NCBI RefSeq assembly: GCF_001439805.1
Contig: NZ_JYLK01000004.1
Span: 248,001 to 312,000, forward strand
Reading direction: 5' to 3'
Source: Pseudomonas trivialis
Lineage (GTDB): Bacteria > Pseudomonadota > Gammaproteobacteria > Pseudomonadales > Pseudomonadaceae
DNA: 64,000 bases
Under the pieces are notes generated by a model that was not told where the DNA came from, did no database searches, and worked only from the letters and a program-made list of their open reading frames with translations. Shown here piece after piece: positions 37,589 through 46,264 of the stretch. The number at the start of each line of letters is the position of its first letter. The stretch's first letter is position 1. The translations under genes were made by a program, and so were the position numbers.

Positions 37589-38524
37589 ATGAATCTGAGC
37601 AAGGTCGACCTGAACCTCTTCATCGTCTTTGATGCGATCTACACCGAAGCCAACCTGACCCGCGCCGGGCAGATCGTCGGCATTACGCAACCGGCGGTGT
37701 CCAACGCGCTGGCCCGCCTGCGCGAAACCTTCAACGACCCGCTGTTCGTGCGCACCGCCCAGGGCATGGTGCCTACGCCGATGGCGCAGAACATCATCGG
37801 TCCGGTGCGCAATGCGCTGTCGTTGCTGCGGGTATCGGTGCAGGAAAGCCGGATTTTCAACCCGCAGCAGGCGGCCAAGACCTACCGCATCAGCATGACC
37901 GACCTCACCGAGGCGGTGATTCTGCCGCTGCTGTTCCAGCGCCTGCGCCGGCTGGCACCCACGGTGGTGATCGAAAGTTTCCTCTCCAAGCGCCGCGAGA
38001 CCACCAAGGAACTGGCGGCCGGGCGCCTGGATTTTGCCGTGGATGCACCGCTCAACACCGACCCGCAAGTGCGTCACGTCAAGCTGATGGAAGACCGCTA
38101 CGTGTGCGCCATGCGCAAGGGCCATCCGCTGGCGGGCAAGGACAAACTGAGCCTGGATGACTACCTGTCGCTGACCCACATTCATATTTCCAGCCGCCGC
38201 AACGGCCTGGGCCATGTCGACCTGGCTCTGGGCAAGATGGGCATCCAGCGCAAGATCGCGCTGCGTTCCCAGCATTACCTGATGGCCTCGCAAGTGCTGC
38301 AGCAGACCGACATGGTCATGACCGTGCCCGAGCGCTTCGCCCGCCGCCATGAACTGCACTGGGTCAACCTGCCGGTGAACGACGTGCCGCCCGTGGAAAC
38401 CCATTTGTACTGGCATGAAAGCACCGACCAGGACCCGGCCAACCGCTGGATGCGCGAGCAGATGATCGAGCTGTGCCAGCAGGTGACGGCGCACGAGAAG
38501 AAGCTCGATGGCAAGCAGGCTTGA
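37589..38524 (+). CDS. LysR-family regulator
   Basis: This 311-residue regulator has an N-terminal HTH (TEANLTRAGQIVGITQPAVSNALARLRETFNDPLFVRTAQGM, about residues 18-58) and a periplasmic-binding-like effector domain. The SNALARLRETFNDPLFVR form belongs to the NodD/LeuO/NahR-like branch. It is divergent from the acyl-CoA dehydrogenase gene, which it most likely controls. Effector unknown. Confidence 0.88.
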   Translation: MNLSKVDLNLFIVFDAIYTEANLTRAGQIVGITQPAVSNALARLRETFNDPLFVRTAQGMVPTPMAQNIIGPVRNALSLLRVSVQESRIFNPQQAAKTYRISMTDLTEAVILPLLFQRLRRLAPTVVIESFLSKRRETTKELAAGRLDFAVDAPLNTDPQVRHVKLMEDRYVCAMRKGHPLAGKDKLSLDDYLSLTHIHISSRRNGLGHVDLALGKMGIQRKIALRSQHYLMASQVLQQTDMVMTVPERFARRHELHWVNLPVNDVPPVETHLYWHESTDQDPANRWMREQMIELCQQVTAHEKKLDGKQA

Positions 38525-38558
38525 TGGATGGGAGGGAGCTTGGGCTGTGCAACCGGCC

Positions 38559-38574
38559 TTGACGTTTACGTCAA
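38559..38574 (+). promoter_or_regulatory. LiuR-type operator upstream of liuR
   Basis: TTGACGTTTACGTCAA is a near-perfect palindrome 43 bases before the liuR start. The same ACGT-N2-ACGT core appears twice before liuA (40613-40629 and 40657-40670). A MerR-type site between or over the promoter elements is expected, implying autoregulation. Confidence 0.8.
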
Positions 38575-38616
38575 CCAGCCATTAGCTTAGCGCCAAGCCA
38601 TTCGCTGAGCGCCGCC

Positions 38617-39009
38617 ATGAGCACCACCTACAGCATCTCCGACCTCGCCCGCGAGCTCGACATCACCACCCGCGCCATTCGCTTTTATGAAGAGCAAGGC
38701 CTGCTGGCCCCCGAGCGTCGGGGCCAGGAGCGTATCTACTCGGCGCGGGACAAGGTCAGCCTCAAGCTGATTCTGCGCGGCAAGCGCATCGGTTTCTCCC
38801 TGGCCGAGTGCCGCGAGCTGATCGAACTCTACGACCCCACCGGCGGCAATCACATCCAGCTCAACAGCATGCTGGCCAAGATCGCCGAACGGCGTGAGCA
38901 GCTGGAACAGCAACTGCTGGACATCGAACAGATGAAGCTGGAGCTGGACACCGCCGAAGAACGCTGCACTCAAGCCCTGGCCCACACCATGAGCCAGTCC
39001 GGCCACTGA
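38617..39009 (+). CDS. liuR: MerR-family regulator LiuR of leucine/isovalerate catabolism
   Basis: This 130-residue protein has a MerR HTH (YSISDLARELDITTRAIRFYEEQGLLAPERRGQERIYSARD, residues 5-45) and a dimerisation coiled coil, and lacks metal-binding cysteines apart from two scattered ones, so it is of the non-metal LiuR type. It sits 16 bases before liuE. Palindromes upstream of liuR and liuA fit a local regulon, released when acyl-CoA intermediates accumulate (family knowledge). Confidence 0.92.
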   Translation: MSTTYSISDLARELDITTRAIRFYEEQGLLAPERRGQERIYSARDKVSLKLILRGKRIGFSLAECRELIELYDPTGGNHIQLNSMLAKIAERREQLEQQLLDIEQMKLELDTAEERCTQALAHTMSQSGH

Positions 39010-39025
39010 ACAGAAGGTAACCCTC

Positions 39026-39925
39026 ATGTCCCTCCCCTCCCACGTACGCCTGGTTGAAGTCGGCCCGCGCGACGGTTTGCAGAATGAAGCCCTGCCCATC
39101 GCCGTGGCGGACAAGGTCCGACTGGTGGACGCCTTGAGCGACGCCGGGCTGGGCTATATAGAAGTGGGCAGCTTTGTGTCGCCCAAATGGGTGCCGCAGA
39201 TGGCGGGCTCCGCCGAGGTGTTTGCGCAGATCCGGCGCAAGCCCGGCGTGACCTACGGCGCGCTGGCCCCCAACCTGCGCGGCTTTGAAGATGCGCTGGC
39301 GGCCGGCGTCAAGGAGGTCGCGGTGTTTGCGGCTGCGTCCGAGGCGTTCTCGCAACGCAACATCAACTGCTCGATCAGCGAAAGCCTGGAGCGCTTTGCG
39401 CCCATCATGAGCGCAGCCCGGCAGCACGGCATCAGCGTGCGCGGCTATGTGTCCTGTGTGCTGGGATGCCCTTACGAAGGCAACGTCGCGCCGGAACAGG
39501 TCGCTGCGGTGGCCCGCGAGCTGTACGCCATGGGCTGCCATGAAGTGTCCCTGGGGGACACCATCGGCACCGGCACGGCAGGCGATACGCGGCGGTTGTT
39601 CGAGGTCGTTGGCGCCCAGGTGCCAAGGGAGAAGCTTGCCGGACACTTCCACGACACTTACGGCCAGGCGATCGCGAATATCTACGCCAGCTTGCTGGAA
39701 GGTATCCAGGTGTTCGACAGTTCTATCGCAGGCCTTGGCGGTTGCCCGTATGCCAAGGGCGCCAGCGGTAACGTCGCCAGCGAGGACGTGGTGTACCTGC
39801 TCGAGGGGCTGGGCATCCACACCGGAATCGACCTCTCGCGCTTGATTGACGCAGGCCGGCAGATCAGCCAGGTGCTGGGGCGCGCCAGTGGGTCGCGGGT
39901 GGCGAAGGTGCGTGACGCCAGTTGA
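39026..39925 (+). CDS. liuE: Hydroxymethylglutaryl-CoA lyase
   Basis: This 299-residue TIM-barrel lyase cleaves HMG-CoA to acetoacetate and acetyl-CoA, the last step of leucine breakdown. Motifs: VEVGPRDGLQNEALPI at the N-terminus, SCVLGCPYEGNVAPE, GTGTAGDTRRLFEVV, AGHFHDTYGQA with metal-binding His, and the signature GGCPYAKGASGN. It follows liuR but is separated from liuABCD by the crcY locus, an unusual split of the cluster. Confidence 0.93.
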   Translation: MSLPSHVRLVEVGPRDGLQNEALPIAVADKVRLVDALSDAGLGYIEVGSFVSPKWVPQMAGSAEVFAQIRRKPGVTYGALAPNLRGFEDALAAGVKEVAVFAAASEAFSQRNINCSISESLERFAPIMSAARQHGISVRGYVSCVLGCPYEGNVAPEQVAAVARELYAMGCHEVSLGDTIGTGTAGDTRRLFEVVGAQVPREKLAGHFHDTYGQAIANIYASLLEGIQVFDSSIAGLGGCPYAKGASGNVASEDVVYLLEGLGIHTGIDLSRLIDAGRQISQVLGRASGSRVAKVRDAS

Positions 39926-39946
39926 GTAGCAAGGCTGTGACAATGT

Positions 39947-39974
39947 GTTACCGGGCGCCGACATAGCGGGTAAC
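39947..39974 (+). promoter_or_regulatory. Candidate CbrB enhancer dyad
   Basis: GTTACC and GGTAAC are separated by 16 bases and lie about 110 bases before the predicted RNA start. The position and spaced GTTAC/GTAAC dyad fit an activator site for a sigma54 promoter; assignment to CbrB rests on the CrcY identification. Confidence 0.5.
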
Positions 39975-40057
39975 GCGGGAACATAATTGACCGTCCTTGT
40001 GCGAGGGCAATGGTAGCTTAAAAAACAAGTCATTGATTTTAAAAGAATTTTAAAAGT

Positions 40058-40074
40058 TGGCATGGCTCCTGCTA
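40058..40074 (+). promoter_or_regulatory. Sigma54 promoter of the CrcY-like RNA
   Basis: TTGGCATGGCTCCTGCT has GG and GC dinucleotides ten bases apart, the -24/-12 pattern of RpoN promoters (consensus TGGCAC-N5-TTGCW). Transcription would start about 12 bases later, near 40085. Confidence 0.8.
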
Positions 40075-40084
40075 TCTCTATTGC

Positions 40085-40350
40085 ATAACAAGAATAAAAA
40101 GCACCAAGCCTAATAAAAACAAGACGTAACGACTCTGACATAACAAAAACAACACGGCAGAGACGCAGCTAACAGATTTTTTTGGAAGCACTTCAGCGCT
40201 CAAAAAAATACGTTTGCTCTTGACCCCGGATGGGGGTCACCCAAAACAGCGGTAAAGGGCCACGGCTGCCAAAAACAACAACAGGCCGCCCCTCAATAAT
40301 AAAAAAAGAGCACGCAACGACACATTAAAAGGGACCTTCGGGTCCCTTTT
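40085..40350 (+). ncRNA. crcY: CrcY-like regulatory RNA (Crc/Hfq decoy)
   Basis: This ~266-nt RNA has at least five A-rich Hfq/Crc-type AANAANAA motifs: AACAAGAA and AATAAAAA near the 5' end, AACAAAAA in the middle, AACAACAA, and AATAATAA near the 3' end. Hairpins lie between them, for example GACCCC-GGAT-GGGGTC. It is driven by a sigma54 promoter with an upstream dyad and ends in a strong terminator. CrcZ/CrcY/CrcX RNAs sequester Hfq-Crc and relieve catabolite repression; they are activated by CbrAB and RpoN. Neighbourhood to the HMG-CoA lyase gene agrees with what I recall of crcY in P. putida. The 5' end is predicted, not known. Confidence 0.85.
40327..40350 (+). terminator. Terminator of the CrcY-like RNA
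   Basis: AAAAGGGACC-TTCG-GGTCCCTTTT is a perfect 10-base-pair hairpin with a stable TTCG tetraloop and a T-tail. Confidence 0.92.
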
Positions 40351-40471
40351 GTCGTTTCTGCCCGTAAAGGTTCGAGGCTCCACTTTGCGCTGCCGCACAG
40401 CAAACAGAAAAACCTGTGGCGAGCGGGCTTGCCACAACAAGCCTGCTCCCACGAGGGATTTTGCGTGGCTG

Positions 40472-40596
40472 TCAGGCCTGCGTTCGCAGCTCTTGAAGCG
40501 AGATCTCGTGCTTGCGGAATTTCTGCACCTTGCCCGTCACCGTCATCGGAAACTCATCCACGAACTTGAAGTGCCTGGCGCTGCCGCAATTGTTCA
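40472..40596 (-). pseudogene. C-terminal remnant of an AMP-binding acyl-CoA synthetase
   Basis: Only about 40 codons remain: HFKFVDEFPMTVTGKVQKFR and then KHEISLQELR, the conserved end of acyl-CoA synthetases including the catalytic-lysine loop (TGKVQK). The sequence before it is unrelated and leads into the liuA promoter region. No start codon of its own with a ribosome site is seen. AMP-forming synthetases often accompany liu genes, so this is probably the stub of a lost cluster member left by an inversion or deletion next to liuA. Confidence 0.8.
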
Positions 40597-40612
40597 TGAG
40601 CAATTTTGTAGG

Positions 40613-40670
40613 TTGACGTAAACGTAAACTACGATTGACAGCGCCGTAACGCAAGCTTACGTTAACGTAA
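40613..40670 (+). promoter_or_regulatory. Two LiuR-type operators before liuA
   Basis: Site 1 is TTGACGTAAACGTAAAC (40613-40629). Site 2, TTACGTTAACGTAA (40657-40670), is a perfect 14-base palindrome. They are 44 bases apart, four helical turns, and end 65 bases before the liuA start. Both share the ACGT-N2-ACGT core with the site before liuR. Confidence 0.82.
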
Positions 40671-40734
40671 AGGTCAGCGCCCTCACCGGCCCTCGTCCCA
40701 CACAACAACAAAGCTCACAGTAAGGTGCCTGTCC

Positions 40735-41898
40735 ATGAGTTACCCGTCCCTGAACTTCGCCCTCGGCGAAACCATCGACATGCTGCGCGACCAAGTGCAG
40801 TCCTTCGTGACCAAGGAAATCGCGCCACGCGCCGCGCAGATCGACATCGACAACCTGTTCCCCGCCGACCTGTGGCGCAAGTTCGGTGACATGGGCCTGC
40901 TCGGCATCACCGTGGCGGAAGAATACGGCGGCGCCGGCCTGGGCTACCTGGCCCATGTGGTGAGCATGGAAGAGATCAGCCGCGGCTCGGCCTCGGTGGC
41001 GCTGTCCTACGGCGCGCACTCCAATCTGTGCGTCAACCAGATCAACCGCAACGGCAATCATGAACAGAAGCTCAAGTACCTGCCCAAACTGATCAGCGGC
41101 GAGCACATCGGTGCCCTCGCCATGAGCGAGCCCAACGCCGGCTCCGATGTGGTCTCGATGAAATTGCGCGCCGACAAACGCGGCGACTGCTACGTGCTCA
41201 ATGGCAGCAAGACCTGGATCACCAACGGCCCCGATGCCAGCACCTACGTGATCTACGCCAAGACCGACCTGGAAAGGGGCGCCCACGGCATCACCGCATT
41301 CATCGTCGAGCGCGACTGGAAAGGCTTCAGCCGCAGCCACAAGTTCGACAAGCTGGGCATGCGCGGCTCCAACACCTGCGAGCTGTTTTTCGACGACGTC
41401 GAAGTGCCCGCAGACAACATCCTCGGCATCCTCAACGGCGGCGTGAAAGTGCTGATGAGCGGGCTGGACTACGAACGCGTGGTGCTGGCCGGCGGGCCCA
41501 CCGGGATCATGCAGGCCTGCATGGACCTGATCGTGCCCTACATCCACGACCGCAAGCAGTTCGGCCAGAGCATCGGCGAATTCCAGTTGATCCAGGGCAA
41601 GGTCGCCGACATGTACACCCAGCTCAACGCCAGCCGCGCCTACCTCTACGCCGTGGCCCAGGCGTGCGAGCGCGGCGAGACCACGCGCAAGGACGCCGCC
41701 GGTGTGATCCTCTACAGCGCCGAGCGCGCCACGCAGATGGCCCTCGACGCGATCCAGATTCTCGGCGGCAATGGCTACATCAACGAATTTCCCGCCGGGC
41801 GCCTGCTGCGTGATGCCAAGCTGTATGAAATCGGCGCGGGCACCAGTGAGATTCGGCGCATGTTGATCGGTCGCGAACTGTTCAACGAAACCCGCTGA
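40735..41898 (+). CDS. liuA: Isovaleryl-CoA dehydrogenase
   Basis: This 387-residue flavoenzyme oxidises isovaleryl-CoA to 3-methylcrotonyl-CoA. Visible features: [31 protein letters not shown] (FAD site), [12 protein letters not shown], and [13 protein letters not shown] with Glu247 as the catalytic base at the position characteristic of isovaleryl-CoA dehydrogenases, and [20 protein letters not shown]. First gene of liuABCD, with two LiuR-type operators upstream. Confidence 0.95.
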   Translation: MSYPSLNFALGETIDMLRDQVQSFVTKEIAPRAAQIDIDNLFPADLWRKFGDMGLLGITVAEEYGGAGLGYLAHVVSMEEISRGSASVALSYGAHSNLCVNQINRNGNHEQKLKYLPKLISGEHIGALAMSEPNAGSDVVSMKLRADKRGDCYVLNGSKTWITNGPDASTYVIYAKTDLERGAHGITAFIVERDWKGFSRSHKFDKLGMRGSNTCELFFDDVEVPADNILGILNGGVKVLMSGLDYERVVLAGGPTGIMQACMDLIVPYIHDRKQFGQSIGEFQLIQGKVADMYTQLNASRAYLYAVAQACERGETTRKDAAGVILYSAERATQMALDAIQILGGNGYINEFPAGRLLRDAKLYEIGAGTSEIRRMLIGRELFNETR

Positions 41899-41909
41899 AG
41901 GAGCGCGCC

Positions 41910-43517
41910 ATGGCCACCTTGCACACCCAGCTCAACCCCCGCTCGGCGGAATTTGCCGCCAACAGCGCGGCGATGCGCCAGCAGGTCGACGCCCTGCTTG
42001 CCCTCCTCGCTCAGGTGCAACAAGGCGGCGGCCTCAAGGCCCAGGAGCGGCATACCTCGCGCGGCAAACTGCTGCCACGCGAACGCATCAATCGTCTGCT
42101 CGACCCGGGCTCGCCGTTCCTCGAACTCAGTCAACTGGCCGCCCATCAGGTGTATGGCGAAGACGTGCCGGCCGCCGGCGTGATTGCCGGGATTGGCCGC
42201 GTCGAGGGCGTGGAATGCATGATTGTCGCCAACGATGCCACGGTCAAAGGCGGCTCCTATTACCCGCTGACGGTAAAGAAACACCTGCGCGCGCAGACCA
42301 TCGCCGAGCAGAACCGCCTGCCGTGCATCTACCTGGTGGACTCCGGCGGCGCCAACCTGCCGCGCCAGGACGAGGTGTTCCCGGACCGCGAGCACTTCGG
42401 ACGAATCTTCTTCAACCAGGCCAACATGAGCGCCCAGGGCATCCCGCAGATCGCCGTGGTGATGGGCTCGTGCACCGCCGGCGGCGCGTATGTGCCGGCC
42501 ATGGCCGACGAAGCGATCATGGTGCGCCAGCAGGCCACGATCTTCCTGGCCGGCCCGCCGTTGGTCAAAGCGGCGACTGGCGAAGTGGTCAGCGCCGAGG
42601 ACCTGGGCGGCGCCGATGTGCACTGCAAAATCTCCGGCGTGGCCGACCACTACGCCGACAGCGACGAGCACGCCCTGGCCCTGGCCCGCCGCAGCGTGGC
42701 CAACCTCAACTGGCGCAAGCTGGGCGAGTTGCGCCAGCGCCCGCCGGTAGCACCGCTGTACAGCGCAGAAGAGCTCTACGGGGTGATCCCGGCCGAGGCC
42801 AAGCAGCCATTCGATGTGCGCGAAGTGATCGCGCGGCTGGTGGATGGGTCGGTGTTCGATGAATTCAAGGCGCTGTTCGGCACCACGTTGGTCTGCGGCT
42901 TTGCGCACTTGCACGGTTACCCGATTGCGATCCTCGCCAACAACGGCATCCTGTTCGCCGAGGCCGCGCAAAAAGGCGCGCACTTTATCGAGCTGGCCTG
43001 CCAACGCGGGATTCCGCTGCTGTTTCTGCAGAACATCACCGGCTTTATGGTCGGCCAAAAGTACGAAGCCGGTGGCATCGCCAAGCACGGCGCCAAACTG
43101 GTCACCGCGGTGGCGTGCGCCAGGGTGCCGAAATTTACCGTGATCATCGGCGGCAGCTTCGGGGCCGGCAACTACGGCATGTGCGGGCGCGCCTATGACC
43201 CGCGATTTTTATGGATGTGGCCCAACGCGCGCATCGGCGTGATGGGTGCCGAGCAGGCGGCCGGCGTGCTGGTACAGGTCAAGCGCGAACAGGCCGAGCG
43301 GGCCGGCACTGCGTTCAGCGCCGAGGATGAAGCCGCGATCAAGCAGCCGATCCTCGACCAATATGAAACCCAGGGCCATCCCTATTATTCCAGCGCCCGC
43401 CTGTGGGACGACGGCGTCATCGATCCGGTGCAGACCCGCGAGGTACTCGCCCTGGCACTGTCCGCCGCACTCAACGCCCCCATCGAGCCGAGCCGCTTTG
43501 GCGTGTTCCGCATGTAA
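41910..43517 (+). CDS. liuB: Methylcrotonyl-CoA carboxylase beta subunit
   Basis: This 535-residue carboxyltransferase moves CO2 from biotin to 3-methylcrotonyl-CoA. It has the two crotonase-like halves: [32 protein letters not shown] and [22 protein letters not shown] in the first, and [30 protein letters not shown] and [22 protein letters not shown] in the second. It follows liuA by 11 bases with its own GGAG site and partners LiuD. Confidence 0.95.
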   Translation: MATLHTQLNPRSAEFAANSAAMRQQVDALLALLAQVQQGGGLKAQERHTSRGKLLPRERINRLLDPGSPFLELSQLAAHQVYGEDVPAAGVIAGIGRVEGVECMIVANDATVKGGSYYPLTVKKHLRAQTIAEQNRLPCIYLVDSGGANLPRQDEVFPDREHFGRIFFNQANMSAQGIPQIAVVMGSCTAGGAYVPAMADEAIMVRQQATIFLAGPPLVKAATGEVVSAEDLGGADVHCKISGVADHYADSDEHALALARRSVANLNWRKLGELRQRPPVAPLYSAEELYGVIPAEAKQPFDVREVIARLVDGSVFDEFKALFGTTLVCGFAHLHGYPIAILANNGILFAEAAQKGAHFIELACQRGIPLLFLQNITGFMVGQKYEAGGIAKHGAKLVTAVACARVPKFTVIIGGSFGAGNYGMCGRAYDPRFLWMWPNARIGVMGAEQAAGVLVQVKREQAERAGTAFSAEDEAAIKQPILDQYETQGHPYYSSARLWDDGVIDPVQTREVLALALSAALNAPIEPSRFGVFRM

Positions 43518-43532
43518 ATGGAGCTGTCCTTC

Positions 43533-44339
43533 ATGAACGATTTCAACACCCTCGAACTGATCACCGACAACCGTGGGTTTGCCACGTTGTGGCTCAGTCG
43601 TGAAGCCAAGAACAACGCGTTCAACGCCCAGATGATCCGCGAATTGATCATCGCCCTGGACCATGTGCAAGGCGACCCTTCCTTGCGTTTTCTGTTGCTG
43701 CGTGGACGCGGCAGGCACTTCAGCGCAGGGGCTGACCTGGCCTGGATGCAGCAGTCGGCCGAGCTGGACTACCACACCAATCTGGACGACGCGCGCGAAC
43801 TGGCGGAGCTGATGTACACCCTGGCCAAGCTGAAAATCCCCACCCTGGCCGTGGTGCAAGGCGCTGCCTATGGGGGTGCGCTGGGTTTGATCAGTTGCTG
43901 CGACATGGCGATCGGTGCCGATGAGGCGCAGTTCTGCCTGTCGGAAGTGCGCATCGGCCTGGCGCCGGCAGTGATCAGCCCGTTCGTGGTGCAGGCCATC
44001 GGCGAGCGCGCGGCCCGTCGCTATGCCCTGACGGCCGAACGTTTCGGCGGCCAGCGTGCGCGGGAGATAGGCTTGCTGGCGGAAAGCTACCCAACCGACA
44101 CGTTGGATCAACACGTGGATGTGTGGGTGGCCAACCTGCTGCAGAACAGCCCGGCGGCCATGCGCGCCAGCAAGGAGCTGCTGCGGGAAGTGGGCAATGG
44201 CGCCCTCACGCCAGCCCTGCGCCGCTATTGCGAAAATGCCATCGCGCGCATTCGCGTCAGCCCCGAAGGCCAGGAAGGCTTGCGCGCATTCCTGCAAAAA
44301 CGCGCGCCTGTCTGGCAGTCCCGGGAGCCACGCCCATGA
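43533..44339 (+). CDS. liuC: Methylglutaconyl-CoA hydratase
   Basis: This 268-residue crotonase hydrates 3-methylglutaconyl-CoA to HMG-CoA. The oxyanion regions are LRGRGRHFSAGADLAWMQQSA and VVQGAAYGGALGLISCCDMAIG. The ATG at 43533 has GGAG 9 bases upstream and was preferred to an ATG at 43518 immediately after the liuB stop. It overlaps liuD by four bases. Confidence 0.92.
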   Translation: MNDFNTLELITDNRGFATLWLSREAKNNAFNAQMIRELIIALDHVQGDPSLRFLLLRGRGRHFSAGADLAWMQQSAELDYHTNLDDARELAELMYTLAKLKIPTLAVVQGAAYGGALGLISCCDMAIGADEAQFCLSEVRIGLAPAVISPFVVQAIGERAARRYALTAERFGGQRAREIGLLAESYPTDTLDQHVDVWVANLLQNSPAAMRASKELLREVGNGALTPALRRYCENAIARIRVSPEGQEGLRAFLQKRAPVWQSREPRP

Positions 44340-46264
44340 GACCACTTACCACCCTGCTGGTCGCCAACCGTGGCGAAATTGCCTGCCGGATCATGCGCAC
44401 CGCCAAAGCGATGGGGCTGACCACCGTGGCCGTGCACAGCGCCATCGACCGCGATGCGCGGCACAGTCGCGAGGCGGACATACGCATCGACCTGGGCGGC
44501 AGCAAAGCTACGGACAGTTACCTGCAGATCGACAAGCTCATCGCGGCCGCCAGGGCCAGTGGTGCCCAGGCGATTCATCCGGGCTATGGCTTTCTCTCGG
44601 AAAACGCAGATTTTGCCCGCGCCATTGAGGCTGCCGGCCTGCTCTTCCTCGGCCCGCCCGCCTCGGCCATCGACGCCATGGGCAGCAAGTCGGCGGCCAA
44701 GTCGCTGATGGAAGCTGCCGGGGTGCCATTGGTGCCGGGTTATCACGGCGAGGCCCAGGACCTGGACACCTTTCGCGACGCCTGCGCGCGCATCGGCTAT
44801 CCCGTGCTGCTGAAAGCGACTGCCGGCGGCGGCGGCAAGGGCATGAAGGTGGTCGAAGACGTCAGCCAGTTGGCCGAAGCCCTGGCTTCAGCCCAGCGTG
44901 AGGCAGTGTCCTCGTTCGGCAACGGGCAGATGCTGGTGGAGAAATACCTGCTCAAGCCGCGCCATGTGGAAATCCAAGTGTTCGCCGATGGGCACGGCCA
45001 CTGCCTGTACCTCAATGAGCGCGATTGCTCGATCCAGCGGCGTCATCAAAAGGTGGTGGAAGAAGCACCGGCGCCGGGGCTGAGTGTTGAACAGCGCAAG
45101 GCCATGGGCGAAGCGGCCGTGCGCGCGGCGCAGGCGATTGGTTATGTGGGCGCGGGAACGGTGGAGTTTTTGCTGGATGCCCGTGGCGATTTTTTCTTCA
45201 TGGAGATGAACACCCGGCTGCAGGTGGAGCATCCGGTGACCGAAGCGATTACCGGCCTTGACCTGGTGGCCTGGCAAATTCGTGTCGCCCAGGGCGAGAC
45301 GCTGCCGATCACTCAGGCGCAGGTGCCGTTGAATGGCCACGCCATCGAGGTGCGGCTGTATGCCGAAGATCCGACCCATGATTTTCTGCCTGCCACCGGG
45401 CACCTGGCGCTGTATCGCGACTGCGACCCGGGCCCTGGACGTCGCGTGGACAGCGGCGTGGAGCAAGGTGACAGGGTCTCGCCGTTCTACGATCCGATGC
45501 TGGGCAAGCTGATTGCCTGGGGCGAGGACCGCGAACAGGCGCGCCTGCGTCTGCTGGCCATGCTCGACGAGTTCGCCGTGGGTGGGCTCAAGACCAACCT
45601 GGGTTTTCTGCGGCGCATCATCGGCCATCCGGCGTTTGCGGCGGCCGAACTCGATACCGGGTTCATTCCGCGTTATCAGGCTCAGTTGCTGCCGGCGCAG
45701 GGTACGTTGAGCGATGGGTTCTGGCAGGCGGCGGGTTCGGCGTTCATGCAGAGCATGCCGCGCGGTGAAGGGCCATGGGCGGATACCGGAGGGTTTCGCG
45801 CGGGACTGCCGCCGCAGGTTTCGCTGCACTTGAGCTGCAATGGGCAGGACCGGGTAGTGACGTTGGCTGCCGACGCTGCGCATGTGCTGCACGGCCAACA
45901 GTTGCTGATCGACCACCAGGGCATACGCCAAGCGCATTTGGCGGTGCGTGATGAAAGCATCGTGTACCTGCGCTGGGACGGCGAGATGCAGGCGGTCAGC
46001 CTGTTTGATCCGATTGCGGCGGTCGAGGCAGGCCTGTCCCATCAGGGCGGTCTGACTGCGCCCATGAACGGCAGCATCGTGCGGGTACTGGTGGAGATCG
46101 GCCAGCACGTCGAAGCCGGCACGCAACTGGTGGTGCTGGAAGCCATGAAAATGGAGCACAGCATTCGCGCACCCCAGGCCGGCGTGGTCAAGGCGCTGTT
46201 TTGCCTGGAAGGCGAGATGGTGGCTGAAGGCAGTGCGCTGGTGGAGCTGGAAATGGCCAACTAG
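44336..46264 (+). CDS. liuD: Methylcrotonyl-CoA carboxylase alpha (biotin) subunit
   Basis: This 642-residue biotin carboxylase starts TTLLVANRGEIACRIMRTAKAMGL, has the ATP-grasp glycine loop KATAGGGGKGMKVV (~160-173), RDCSIQRRHQKVVEEAPAP and EMNTRLQVEHPVTEAITG, and a C-terminal biotinyl domain with LEAMKMEHSI (biotin on Lys605). ATG at 44336 forms ATGA with the liuC stop; an upstream in-frame extension lies inside liuC and is rejected. Order liuABCD is canonical. Confidence 0.95.
   Translation: MRPLTTLLVANRGEIACRIMRTAKAMGLTTVAVHSAIDRDARHSREADIRIDLGGSKATDSYLQIDKLIAAARASGAQAIHPGYGFLSENADFARAIEAAGLLFLGPPASAIDAMGSKSAAKSLMEAAGVPLVPGYHGEAQDLDTFRDACARIGYPVLLKATAGGGGKGMKVVEDVSQLAEALASAQREAVSSFGNGQMLVEKYLLKPRHVEIQVFADGHGHCLYLNERDCSIQRRHQKVVEEAPAPGLSVEQRKAMGEAAVRAAQAIGYVGAGTVEFLLDARGDFFFMEMNTRLQVEHPVTEAITGLDLVAWQIRVAQGETLPITQAQVPLNGHAIEVRLYAEDPTHDFLPATGHLALYRDCDPGPGRRVDSGVEQGDRVSPFYDPMLGKLIAWGEDREQARLRLLAMLDEFAVGGLKTNLGFLRRIIGHPAFAAAELDTGFIPRYQAQLLPAQGTLSDGFWQAAGSAFMQSMPRGEGPWADTGGFRAGLPPQVSLHLSCNGQDRVVTLAADAAHVLHGQQLLIDHQGIRQAHLAVRDESIVYLRWDGEMQAVSLFDPIAAVEAGLSHQGGLTAPMNGSIVRVLVEIGQHVEAGTQLVVLEAMKMEHSIRAPQAGVVKALFCLEGEMVAEGSALVELEMAN

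Noticed and set aside
40240..40260. Possible CRISPR-like spacing of A-rich repeats at 40085-40320
   Set aside because: The A-rich blocks differ in length and spacing and match Hfq/Crc motifs within one RNA; there are no identical direct repeats with unique spacers.
44123..44335. Upstream extension of liuD by 71 codons
   Set aside because: It lies entirely within liuC in another frame; the ATG at 44336 starts the conserved LLVANRGEIA region.
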